Origin: Cerioporus squamosus
Taxonomy: Eukaryota > Basidiomycota > Agaricomycetes > Polyporales > Polyporaceae
Length of the DNA: 11,963 nucleotides
Direction: 5' to 3'
Assembly: GCA_022592435.1 (NCBI GenBank)
Contig: JABYQS010000864.1
Span: 1-11,963 of the forward strand
Both the position numbers and the translations under genes were made by a program. The notes beneath the pieces are model-generated. The model was not told the DNA's origin and made no database searches. It saw only the letters and a list, made by a program, of their open reading frames with translations. Within the stretch, counting starts at the first letter, position 1; every line of letters begins with the position of its first letter. Positions 1 through 8,483 of this stretch are shown here, one piece after another.

Positions 1-906
1 TTCTGAATTATACTAGCTGTGTTCTGTTGCAGGTGTTCGTGTGAGCTCTCTTCACAAGGCTAAGTGGGATGTGTTCCCAGCAGCTGAGTGCATGTGAACG
101 CGAGCAGCCGCCGCGTACACTGAAGCATTGCGGCGAGTATCGAGACCGCTCCGCGGTGGGCTCATATCCAGACACCTGGGTCGATTGCGGCTCCGAAGCT
201 CATTTGTTCCTGTTACAGACCTCCCCGGAGACAGGATCCGAGCGCACATACTGAAACGAAACGTGAACGGAATTCCAATACCGTCCCATGACGCACCATG
301 CCAAGGAGAACTTCAAGAAGAGAATACGCAGCTTCGAGATGCACGCAAATGCACTCAAGTTCTGTCTCGATGCTCAATGTGTAACCTTTCCATTGTGCGC
401 AAGAGTTCTAGCGTCGTATACATCCTCTCTGTAATGTACAAGTCGTCCTTGCAGCTCGGACTATGCACACTCCAAGTCAGATAGCTTCGAAGTCCCGTGA
501 AGTTCCCGCCCCGATGTCCGAGCCCATGGAACCACCCTGAAACGCATACCGCTACGCGCAAGCTACTCAGCCGCATACCAGCCGACTCCGAGTCGCAGTC
601 ATGCTCGCGTTCTATCCCCGCCTTCGCCAGACATCCATGTCCTGCCTCTCCTGCCCGCCCGCGTGCCCGTACTCTGCGCGGATGCGCATTATCTGGCTTG
701 AAGCTCAGAGTTTCGAGCTGCAGATGTGTCATGCCTGCGGACACCGCGCTGGCCCGGGCGAAGACCTGCGAGCTCCGTGCGTGAGTATCATCAACAAATA
801 TGCGGCATGCCAAGCAAGCAGCCGATGCGGAGGAAGAACTTACCGACGCGCGATGGCGGTTGACACAAACAGCTGCATTGTACGGGTCCGAGTCCCGGAA
901 GGCTGA
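1..906. other. No supported gene (906 bp)
   Basis: Both strands carry only short overlapping open frames with unremarkable, Arg/Ser/Cys-rich translations of the kind GC-rich non-coding DNA produces. A pyrimidine-rich acceptor-like stretch ending in TTGCAG lies at about 17-32, so a gene entering from the left cannot be excluded, but no exon with a recognisable protein follows. A GTGAGT donor-like site lies at 781. A short helical-looking frame (about 800-900, Ala/Glu/Gln-rich) follows it but cannot be joined in phase to the membrane-protein frame further right. Confidence 0.5.
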
Positions 907-1444
907 GTCCCAACTCCCGACTGCCGGCAAAGGCAACATAGACGGCGCACGGACCCGGTCAGAGCTCGGTTCGCCCACCAGACGCAAACACGGCACAAAC
1001 ACAGACACGTACATAAGCCGTGCGGTGCCTTCCCCGGTTGTGTGTGTCTCCTCCTACACGTCCGCCCCACTGTCCGAGTCGCGTCGCCCGGGCGATCTCC
1101 TGTGGCTTTGCTCTCGATACTCGCGCTCGCCATCTTCCTCGTCGTCCGCCTCGTGTACGATGTCCTGGACCGTGACGCCGCTGACACCAGGGACAGGCCC
1201 CCTGCTCCTCGACTGGTGAGTGATCCTTGCCTTGTCTCCTCCGCGCGTCGAGCACTGACGGATGGACGGTCACTTGCAGGATCTGCAGAGTCATCCTCTG
1301 ACTTGCGTGCCCCGGTATCACAGACCGTCCACGCAACGGCCCTCGCCGGTGAGTGGGCGTCCCCGCCCTGCGTCCCGAAGCACCAGAACTGACTGCATCC
1401 GGCGAGTACTAGTACAGCGGACGGCTTGCGCTCGGCATTGCTGA
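907..1444 (+). CDS. Possible 3' end of a small single-pass membrane protein gene (three exons, 5' end unresolved)
   Basis: I do not recognise this protein. The frame is open from 907, just after a TGA at 904-906, to a TGA at 1442-1444, but has no ATG before the membrane segment, so an upstream exon would be needed. Seen: a hydrophobic stretch at about 1100-1165 (VALLSILALAIFLVV) followed by a charged tail (DVLDRDAADTRDR). Intron 1 would be 1216-1279 (64 bp, GTGAGT donor, CTGAC about 20 bases before TTGCAG). Intron 2 would be 1349-1417 (69 bp, GTGAGT donor, CTGAC, TACAG). Both fall at phase 0. Intron 2 is a multiple of three with no in-frame stop, so it may be retained. Exons 2 and 3 translate to a Pro/Arg/His-rich tail with no motif. 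The paired introns with good branch points are the main support. The weak exon 2 sequence and the missing start are the main doubts. It may be a decayed gene. Confidence 0.3.
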
Positions 1445-2129
1445 CGGCATGGGACGGTCAGTACGCTGGGTCGGTTCTGCACGGAGATGCGGATGTACCC
1501 AGGCGCACACTCACCGGAAAGACACGGCGGAGGCGTCGTACCGGCACTCGGCGCGTGGTGGGTGGGTACGGGCGGAGCGCGATGTACAGTAGCTAGGACT
1601 TGTGTTGAGTGAGTACCCCATCGCCTGGCGTACCGCTGTGTTGGGATTCCCATCCGAGTCAGACAGGCGTAGTTTGACGTCGAGTAGCTAGGAGCCATCA
1701 TGTGTGTTTCGCTGCAGCACCGGGTCGCGATTGTGAGGGAGCGCACAGCGCAATGGCAAGGGAGTGTGGCGGATGGACGGGACGGTGCTCGCAATCTACT
1801 GTCCAATTCTGACACCGTGGGCAACGATGCCTTATGTCTGCGATTTGATAGTGAAACCATCGTGAACAGTGACTGTAGACTACCGCTTTTGGCAGGTTTT
1901 CGTCACAGTTCACGATGTTTTCTCAATCTGTTCGTGGATAATAGGCACCTTTGTCCACGGTGTGAAGGGACTCGCTAAAAGCGCAGCGGGTCCGCAAGCA
2001 GACAAAGAGTCGAGGTCCGGGGAGCTGCAAAGACGCCATATGAGGCAATATGAAGCGATGCGGACGAACAGGGGTTGGTGGAGAAGGACAACGAACCATA
2101 ATTGCTACTACGATGATGCATAGACGACT
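1445..2129. other. Gene-poor stretch (685 bp) containing an inverted repeat
   Basis: No gene is supported. An 84-codon plus-strand frame at 1869-2123 starts with an aromatic, hydrophobic run (FWQVFVTVHDVF...) that partly comes from the right arm of the inverted repeat. It then becomes Arg/Gln-rich and runs into the decayed tandem-repeat region. It lacks a start ATG (it opens with GTG) and splice context, so I do not call it. The region separates the possible membrane-protein gene from the tandem repeat. Confidence 0.5.
1851..1924. repeat. Imperfect inverted repeat (23-bp arms, 28-bp spacer)
   Basis: The left arm (1851-1873) and the reverse complement of the right arm (1902-1924) agree at 20 of 23 positions. 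The inner core, CATCGTGAACAGTGAC against CATCGTGAACTGTGAC, agrees at 15 of 16. The 28-base spacer could form the loop of a hairpin. There is no flanking T-run as in a bacterial terminator, and none would be expected in a fungal nucleus. It could be a relic of a miniature inverted-repeat element, a recombination scar or a structured transcript. No target-site duplication was identified. Confidence 0.7.
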
Positions 2130-3930
2130 CATGGCAACGTCCAGAAGACGCATTGCTAGGTCGGGTGAGCGGGAGAAGAGTCCGCGTGCATGCGACAGCG
2201 AGGTCGCGATCGAGAGGGCCAATGATGGGTTCGATCTGTAGATGCCGGCGGGATGGCCACAGGGGAGCGGGACGTTGGTGGACTGGAGAGCATATTGAGC
2301 GAATGGTCTGTGGAAGTCGGACCGCGGAGAGCGCAGACTGAGGGATAGTCGAAAACGCTGAGTGAGCCGATGAGCGGGAGGGAGGTGACATGGAACATAC
2401 TGTATGTGGGTGGCTGAGCACGACTGTCTGCCCTTCATTGATCTCGCATACTCTGTACGCATCGAGAAAATCGCGTATCAGTGTCATGTTGAATGCTCGA
2501 TATCCATGCCACTTGGGATGCTATTCGACAGGGTTCGAGTCAAGCCGAGAGTGGCATGGAGAGGACATGCTGATCCTGCTCTGGATCTGCGCAGATCTCC
2601 GTAGCGTTGAGTTGCCGGCGGCGGGACATAGCGACAGAAATAGGAGGCATGGACACCGGGCGGAAGCGCGGGAGCGTGAGGGGCTTGTGTGTGCGCGATG
2701 TGCACCGGAGAACTGCGTCGTGCTGAACACGATGGTCGGCGACATGGAATGTTGGCATGTAGGAGGAAATAATGCATACGTACCGGGTCGGGGCGGTCGA
2801 GGTCGGGTGGTTAGCCCGGTGCACGTCATGCGCGCGTTAGCACCGAACGTCACGGGAGCCGTCAAGACGCTGTATAAGGCAACGAGAACACTAGCGGGGC
2901 ATGTTTGCAGGGTTGGGCCGGACATGGGACGTCGAGAAGACGCGTCGGGTGAGCGGGAGAAGAGGTGCAAGCACGCAGCAACGAGATCGAGAGGGGAGGA
3001 TGGATTCGATCAGCAGAGGCCGGTGGGGGCTAATAGGGGGAGAGTACGCATGGAGAGCGCTTTGAATGCCGGGCCAACGTTCTCTGTGGGGTTCGGACCG
3101 GACATCCTGCAGTTGGTGGTGTGTCGAAGCTGTCCAAGATGACGCCCGGGGACGGTCTGGGTGAACCGTCTGTCGAAAACATTGAGTGAGCGGATGCGCG
3201 CGAGGGAGGAGCTGTAGAAGCTACCATATGTCGGTGGCTGAGCTCGAGTGTCTGCTCACTGAGCTCGCGAGTGCGCATACTCTGTATGCGTCGAGAGAAT
3301 CGTACATCAGCGCCATGCCGAATGCTTAGGAGGTCCGCTGCTCACGAGCCTGCTGGACGACGTCCAAGCGGAGCGTCATACGGGATGAGATCCAGATGAT
3401 GCTCTCGATCTGCGCAGATCTCCGTTGCGTTCAGTTGCCGGCGGCGAGACATCGCGACGGAAATAGGAGGCATGGAGGTCGGGCGGATGCACGGGAATGT
3501 GAGGGGCTTGATGCGATGTACTCCGGGGAATTGCGACGCGCTGGACGCAATGGTCAGGGAGATGAAATGTTAGCATGTATGCATACGTACAGTGCCCGGT
3601 CGATGTCGGATGGCTAGCCTGATGCACGTCATCGTACGATAGCCCGTAAGAGTCAAGAACCCCGAGGATGGAATGACGAGCCACGCGCCGGTGTGTTCTC
3701 TAGAAGAGCGCGTCGTCCGAGAGCCGGCAGGACGCTGTATAAGGCAAAGCAAGCGCAGGACGTGAGCGGGGTGCAGGGAACACGGACATGGGACGTCGAG
3801 AAGACGCGTCGGGTGAGCGGGAGAAGAGGCGCGAGCATGCAGCAGCGAGATCGAGAGGACGGAGTCGATCAGCGAATGCCGGCGGGAGGCTCATAGGGGC
3901 GGAATGGCGAGCGCGTTGAATGCCGGGTGT
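2130..3930. repeat. Degenerate tandem repeat, period about 825 bp (about 2.2 units)
   Basis: Three related stretches follow one another. The first holds only the later part of the unit (about 2130-2500). The second runs about 2500-3320 and the third about 3320-3930, ending after the matched TTGAATGCCGGG (3062-3073 and 3916-3927). Anchor matches: TCGGGTGAGCGGGAGAAGAG at 2161, 2945 and 3809; GTCGAAAAC..TGAGTGAGC at about 2348 and 3173; CTGCGCAGATCTCCGT at about 2587 and 3410; TGTATAAGGC at 2871 and 3736. The anchor offsets vary (784, 825, 864), so the copies differ by insertions and deletions. The second unit has a 250-codon open frame (2390-3142), but the same frame is broken in the third unit, so I treat the unit as non-coding or long decayed. 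No terminal repeats or transposase motifs were seen. Confidence 0.85.
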
Positions 3931-4322
3931 GGAGTCGGCCTGCGAGACAGCGGCGGGGCACACAGAGAGCCAGCGCAGGCGAGCAGAGAGCGCACAGCGA
4001 GCATCCCGTGCAGCGGCAGGGGCGAGTGCAGCCGGCGGACGGCGAGAGCAGCGAGGTTTAGAGCAGCACAGCTTGCGACGCTGGCTGCCATATCGGGGTG
4101 GCTCGCGGGCATCGTGGCGTGGGAAGCAGACGTAGCGACTCTCTGCTCTCGCTCGCTGCTCTCTCCACCTTCTCTCCTCCGTCAGACACCCGCCGGGTCA
4201 TCGCCGGTCGCTGAGCGTGCGCAGAACACTCTCAGAGCGTGCACACGCCGGAGCGGACACGCACGGGCGGGGGATCGTGCTCCGCTGGCCGACAGGACGC
4301 CGCGGACATCCCAACGCGGCCG
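3931..4322. other. Upstream region of the kinase gene (392 bp)
   Basis: This is the stretch between the tandem repeat and the TATA box of the MLKL-like/kinase gene. It is GC-rich, purine-rich on the left and with pyrimidine tracts at about 4139-4185. The kinase-gene frame stays open upstream of its ATG (from 4239), but the translation there is not protein-like and lacks an ATG. It probably contains promoter elements. I cannot name specific binding sites. Confidence 0.45.
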
Positions 4323-4329
4323 TATATAA
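4323..4329 (+). promoter_or_regulatory. TATA box of the kinase gene
   Basis: A perfect TATATAA lies in a GC-rich setting, 30 bases before the ATG at 4359. Given usual TATA-to-start spacing in eukaryotes, transcription would begin very close to, or even past, this ATG. The 5' leader would then be extremely short, or the next in-frame ATG (4473) might be used. The first ATG has a G at -3 and a G at +4, a good initiation context. Confidence 0.55.
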
Positions 4330-4358
4330 CCCCCCTCCGTTCATTACTCTCAGCTGCG

Positions 4359-7089
4359 ATGGCTTCTCCGCCCAACTCGCTCTCCCCGCCGTCGGCCTCT
4401 GCGCAGTCGTCGTCTGACTCTAGCTCAAGCTCGACGCCCGCTGTCCGGCACCCTTCCCCGCTGAGCCAGGCCATGCACGCCCCAGCCGGCGCGTGCTCTC
4501 CGTCGTCCATCAGGTCCGCCCCCCTCCCGGGCCCGTCCCAGAGCACGCAGTCGGTCCGCTCGCGAGGCGGCTCCGTCTCCACCATCCGCCCGCCCACGCT
4601 CCCGCTCGTGACGTCCCCGGTCATCACCCGCGTCGTGTCCACGCCCGTCTCCCACTCCCTCTCCTCCTCCACCACCACCCTCGGCCCTGGCCCCTCCGAC
4701 TTCCGCTCTCGCAGCGTCTCTCGCAGCCGCCGCGCCTCCTCTACCTCGCGACACCACAGCCCCGTCCGGGACCTCTCCTGGCTCTGGCGGTTCAAGAACG
4801 CGAAGGAAGGCGAGAACGACGACTCGAGCAGCTGGTGGACGTCGGTGGAGGTCATCCCGCGTCCGTGGGACGAGAAGAAGAAGAAGACTGTCCCCGTTGA
4901 GCAGGCGGATGGGTATGTCAGGACACGCGATGTGAGTACTCCCCTTCTCTGTTGTCCATTCGTCCCCCGTCCTCCCGCGTGCGCTGTTTTGGTCCACGCA
5001 CTTCAAGAGTCCCGCTCGCAGTCTGTTCCTCCCCAACAGACCTGTCACGACCTTGCGCTTCGACGTCGTAACCTCCCCCTTCCGCTCGTGGCTCGCTGGA
5101 CGCGCCGGGTACATGCTGCGGCTACCAACGTACCCTCGCAACCGGCGCGTTGTCCCCGGTGCATCGCGGGACGCTGTGAGGCGCGGGCACCCACGCGCGT
5201 TCCGAGCGTTCGACCCTTGTGTCTCGATGTGGCGACTTCGCTCGTCCTGCTGCAAGTCCCATCGAGCTCGCGGTTGTCCGTGTCATATCGATCTTCGTGA
5301 GGAACCTCAGCTCCTGCCAGTTCGGGACGCCTCTTTGCCATGGTCTGGACTGTGTCGCGGAGTGTCTGTGTTCCAGCAATTGCGGTCGAGCGAGCGCTCG
5401 TCTCGCGCGGGTCGGTTGGGCGCGACAGCTTGCTTTTGGCGGAGATGGGCCGCTCAGACTGCACTGGTGCCATTGCATGCGGACGAGGCTGCCAATCGCG
5501 CTCATCGCATCACTGAGGGACTTCAGGCAGCGGATGAGCGCGACTGGCTGTTGTCGCTGCACCTGCACTGCAACGGCCGGCCTTAGCTCTCGGGTGACTG
5601 CTCGCTGCCTTGCCTGCGCGTGCCACTTGCACTGCTGCACAGACTTCCCTTGCGGTGTTGTGATGTCACCGCGCGTGAGAGCGAAAGGGCCGGCACACAC
5701 GGTTTGTCCAGATACCATTCCTCTTCACCCTACTCCTTCCCGCTCGAAGCTCACATTGTTCGTGTCGCTGACCCAATTGTCTACAGCGCGTCGCGGAGGC
5801 CGCGGTAAACGTCCTCGGCACAGCCGGCGAAGTCGTGCACGAGCTCCTCGAAGTGAGCGTCGACGTGCTCAAGTTCGCGCCGATCGTGGGTCTCGAGGAG
5901 GCGGCGCGGACGCTGCTGAACATCTGGGATGCCCTCCAGCTCGTCGACGTAAGTCTTGCGTGCTCATCTCGCTTCGCGTACTCACCCGCGCGCAGATCAA
6001 CCGCTTGGCGTGCCTCCGGCTGACGGAGCGCTGCGCGACCGTGCTCATGTCGATCCGCGAGGAGATCGCGGAGGCGGGCGACGAGGTCGGCGTGGAGCTG
6101 CACCCGCCGCTCGTCCGGCTCGTCGAGTCCTACAAGGAGGTGCACCGGTTCCTGAGCAAGCAGAGCCACCGGCCGTTCATCAAGCGGTACCTGCAGCGGG
6201 ACGAGATCCAGCGGGCACTGGCCGGGTGCCACAGCAGCCTGACGGATGCACTGGGCATGTTCAACGTGCGTCGTCTCCTCGTCGCGCAGTTCGTGCTCTG
6301 ACACACCCAAAACAGACGTCGATCCAGATCCGGATCCTCAAGCAGGTGCTCGCGGCGGAGCGGCAGCGGCAGCAGGACACACAGGCGATCCTGGACTCGA
6401 TCAGCCACACCCAGCAGCGCGCTCTCGAGCCTCCGGCGGGGTCGCTGCTGCTGACGATGGAGCCCGCGCCGCTGGACGGGCAAGTTCTCGCGCAGCTGCA
6501 GGCAGTGACGGCGCGGCAGAACGAGCGCGACGCGGTGTACGACGCGCAGGACCTGCGGCAGCTGATGCGGAGCGCCCTGCAGGCGAACAACGACGCGGAG
6601 ATGATCCGCATCCTGCAGGTCAGCCGGGACGAGATGCCCGAGGCGATCAAGACGCTGCAGCGGGCACTCGAGGTCGAGGTCGAGCGGGAGAGCATCGAGG
6701 AGAGCGTGATCGTGAGCACGGCGGAGGCCTCGCCCGTCGATACCACGACCGCCCCGCTCGTCGTCGAGGGTGCCCACCTGTCCCGGTCATCGACTAGTGC
6801 CAGCCATGGAAGCCACACGACGTCGAGCTCCGCTGCAACCGGTCGCTCGCACGCGCCGCGCGACACGCTCGACCGGGAGTTCATCGAGACAGGTATAGAT
6901 GCGCTGCGGAGGCTCAGCGGGGCAGAGGTGACGCTCCCAAGTTGGACCATAACGCGGTACGAAGTCAACCGGGACGAGAAGATCGGGCTGGGCTTTTTCT
7001 CGGACGTGTACAAGGGCACGTGGAGGAACCGGGTGGTGGCGATCAAGGTGCTCGCGCCGACGACGCCGAGGCAGCTGTTCGTGCACGAG
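4359..7089 (+). CDS. MLKL-N-terminal-like helical-bundle protein fused to a truncated TKL-type protein kinase
   Basis: Four exons, all joined at phase 0: 4359-4931, 5787-5948, 5996-6265 and 6316-7089 (593 codons, no stop reached). Residues 1-191 are disordered, rich in Ser/Pro with SR-type arginines, ending in a Trp-rich and a Lys-rich patch. Residues 192 to about 370 form a helical bundle (VLGTAGEVVHELLE, LLNIWDALQ, NRLACLRLTERC, HRPFIKRYLQRDE, LGMFN, SIQIRILKQ). I recognise this as the MLKL-N/Cbl-N/MCAfunc-like domain common in Agaricomycetes, where such bundles are thought to act in signalling or membrane-targeted cell death. A conserved helical linker follows (DAEMIRILQVSRDEMPEAIK, about 431-450). 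A kinase domain starts near 545: glycine loop IGLGFFSDVYKG (558-569), VAIK with Lys579, and FVHE593 at helix C. The next bases are a GTGAGT donor, but no exon with HRD/HGD or DFG follows before 10957. Reading through would stop at 7326. The domain call is from recalled family patterns. The activity of a half-kinase is doubtful. Confidence 0.85.
4932..5786 (+). other. Unusually long first intron (855 bp)
   Basis: GTGAGT at 4932 and CTACAG ending at 5786, with a CTGAC branch-like site about 15 bases before the acceptor, join exon 1 to the helical-bundle exon at phase 0. The other two introns are 47 bp (5949-5995) and 50 bp (6266-6315), so this one is about 17 times longer. An inner CCCCAACAG at about 5032-5040 could close a 109-bp intron, but the sequence after it translates to Arg/Pro-rich protein with no family likeness and leaves no clear way on to 5787. 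Possible readings are a true long intron, an insertion into an originally short intron, or a separate promoter and start before 5787. No mobile-element ends were recognised. Confidence 0.55.
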
Positions 7090-7311
7090 GTGAGTGGCCC
7101 GCTTCTGGCTCTTCGTTTCGAGTCTGTTTGTCTATCTCGCGGCTCGCTGTGCGAGATCGCGCATGCGAGATGCACTTGCCATCTGGGAGATTGGGTTCGC
7201 CAATGCATGTTAGCCGCGAGTCCATCGCCCCGATATCATATCCGATGTTTGAATGGCGATTGGACGTCGTGTCGTCGACCCGAGGGCGGTGAGTGCCGGC
7301 TTCTGGCTTTT
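7090..7311 (+). repeat. Duplicated splice-donor segment (two copies 199 bp apart)
   Basis: The 24 bases at 7090-7113, which begin with the donor after the last kinase exon (GTGAGTGGCCCGCTTCTGGC), recur at 7289-7311 with one gap and two changes. The sequence before the second copy translates in no frame to kinase helix C or later strands. Between the copies there is no clean acceptor. It could be a tandem duplication around the exon border whose exonic half has decayed. The stretch that follows (about 7345-7380) is AT-rich (AAATAGACAAAATATATTTC), unlike its surroundings. Confidence 0.55.
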
Positions 7312-7504
7312 GAGGCGCAAGTGTAGGGTACGCAGGCAGGTTGTAGTAAATAGACAAAATATATTTCGTTCACTGAACACTGTGTGTGGACTCGTCGACG
7401 CGCTGCTGGCACGCGGATGTGAGCGCGCCGGATGTATTCTTCCTGTGTACTTTACTCGTAGGGCGGCCCTGACTTGCTTCGCCCATCTAGCACTCCGGAA
7501 GGCC
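7312..7504. other. No gene seen; AT-rich patch at about 7345-7380
   Basis: This stretch follows the second donor-like copy. A sudden AT-rich patch sits in otherwise GC-rich DNA and may mark a rearrangement border or a regulatory or polyadenylation region. No protein of recognisable type reads through it. Confidence 0.35.
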
Positions 7505-7800
7505 GAGTGTTCGCGGTTGCAGCGCAGAAGTGGGAAAGAGGTCGGAGAGCCGGAGGTACGAGAAGTGACAGAGCACAGGCTCGCACTCCGGACAGACAGA
7601 GTACGTACCCATGTAACCTCGAAGGCAACACTTGCTAACTCTCCATCCTTCGCTCACAGGCTGTCTTCCTGCCAGGTCCGACGCTCCCGGAGAGAACAAG
7701 TGTTCGCGGTCGAAGCTCGGAAGGAGGCAGCAGGGACAGAGACGCGTCGCGAGGGCAAGCTGCAGTACGAAGCGAGACGTGCAGAAGAGGAGACGCAAAG
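7505..7800 (+). repeat. Diverged pair of purine-rich segments about 190 bp apart
   Basis: GTGTTCGCGGT recurs at about 7508 and 7700. Each is followed by similar purine-rich sequence (GCAGCGCAGAAG..GGAA against GAAGCTCGGAAGGAGG), then GTACGAGAAGTGACAGAGCA against GTACGAAGCGAGACGTGCAG. In the shared frame the two read VFAVAAQKWERG and VFAVEARKEAAG. The second copy extends into an Arg/Glu-rich frame ending near 7801, and another frame carries a similarly charged tail to 7895. An acceptor-like TCGCTCACAG ends at about 7660. All three frames are largely open because of purine bias, so I do not call a gene. It may be a decayed coding duplication. Confidence 0.45.
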
Positions 7801-7894
7801 ATGAGAGGGCAGCGGTGGAGAGAGAGCGTGACCCGGAGACGGCGCCTGGCTCGCGTTTGCGGGGGAGAGATCCCCAGATCGATCGCTTTTCTTA

Positions 7895-7975
7895 GGACGC
7901 TATAGGGGGTGTATAGAGCAGTAGGACGTGTTCTCTAGCACTGTAGGGGGTATGTAGAAACGTCGGACGCATTGT
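7895..7975. repeat. Short tandem repeat, 41-bp period, about two copies
   Basis: TAGGGGGT-type cores at 7903 and 7944 and GGACG at 7924 and 7965 both repeat with an offset of 41 bases. The copies are imperfect (CTATAGGGGGTGTATAGAGC against CTGTAGGGGGTATGTAGAAA). It is non-coding and lies in a gene-free stretch. Confidence 0.6.
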
Positions 7976-8483
7976 CTTCATGGTATGCTCCGTCGGGAGG
8001 GCTCAGTAGGTTGCAGGAGTGTAGAGGGTCTCGAGGAGAAGGTGGGTCTTCGTCCGGCTGCTTGTACGAGCACTACTGACCTTTCTGCTTCTAGCTAACC
8101 CCCTTTCCACCTGACTTCGCTCAGAACGTCGAAGGCTTTGCGTCGCACTCGGAATGTCGAAGTCTGAAGGCTCGGGCCAGTCGCACACTTGAGAACAAGT
8201 CATACAACGGGCTAAATCGGCAGCAACTTCGCATGGGCGAGAGGGACGGTAGTGGTATAGAGAAAAGCGTAGTACATGCACTATCTACCGACCGCGCGCA
8301 GAGCAAGGACAAGACGAAGAGCATCGAAACTATAGCCGACGAGCCCGGGCAAGTTCCGAGGCACGAGCGCCTGTCTGCACTTGGTGAACCGCGGCGCGCG
8401 CCGGCTCTCCCTCCCTTCCACCACCATCTTGCCGTCCTGCTCCTCGATGCCTCGCTCTCCTCCTTCTACACGCTAGCCTGGTT
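7976..8483. other. No gene seen (508 bp); weak extra copy of the downstream repeat
   Basis: No supported coding region. The bases at about 8126-8155 (ACGTCGAAGGCTTTGCGTCG) resemble the core of the two 360-bp repeat copies downstream (ACATCGAAGACTTTGGAGTG and ACATTGAAAACTTCGCAGCG). They may be an earlier, more decayed copy, about 437 bases before the first clear one. A pyrimidine-rich tract lies at about 8405-8465. Confidence 0.35.

Noticed and set aside
1318..1860. 180-codon minus-strand frame
   Set aside because: Low-complexity Arg/Ser/Thr/Pro/Cys composition, no motif, no splice or start context, and it overlaps the better-supported plus-strand introns.
2390..3142. A 250-codon plus-strand open frame inside the tandem repeat
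   Set aside because: The matching frame is broken in the third repeat unit, the translation has no domain-like pattern, and the composition (Arg/Gly/His/Cys-rich) is that of GC-rich non-coding DNA.
4232..5255. Long minus-strand open frames (207 and 276 codons) opposite exon 1 of the kinase gene
   Set aside because: They are antisense shadows of the biased plus-strand coding exon, with Gly/Arg/Glu-rich translations.
5040..5300. A possible extra exon inside the long first intron after the CCCCAACAG acceptor
   Set aside because: The frame is open, but the translation is Arg/Pro/Ala-rich without likeness to the family, and there is no clear in-phase donor to reach 5787. The direct 4931-5787 join is phase-consistent.
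6130..7208. Minus-strand and alternate-frame long open frames over exons 3-4
   Set aside because: The plus-strand frame carries recognisable MLKL-N-like and kinase motifs with correct splice sites. The others are shadows caused by high GC at third positions.
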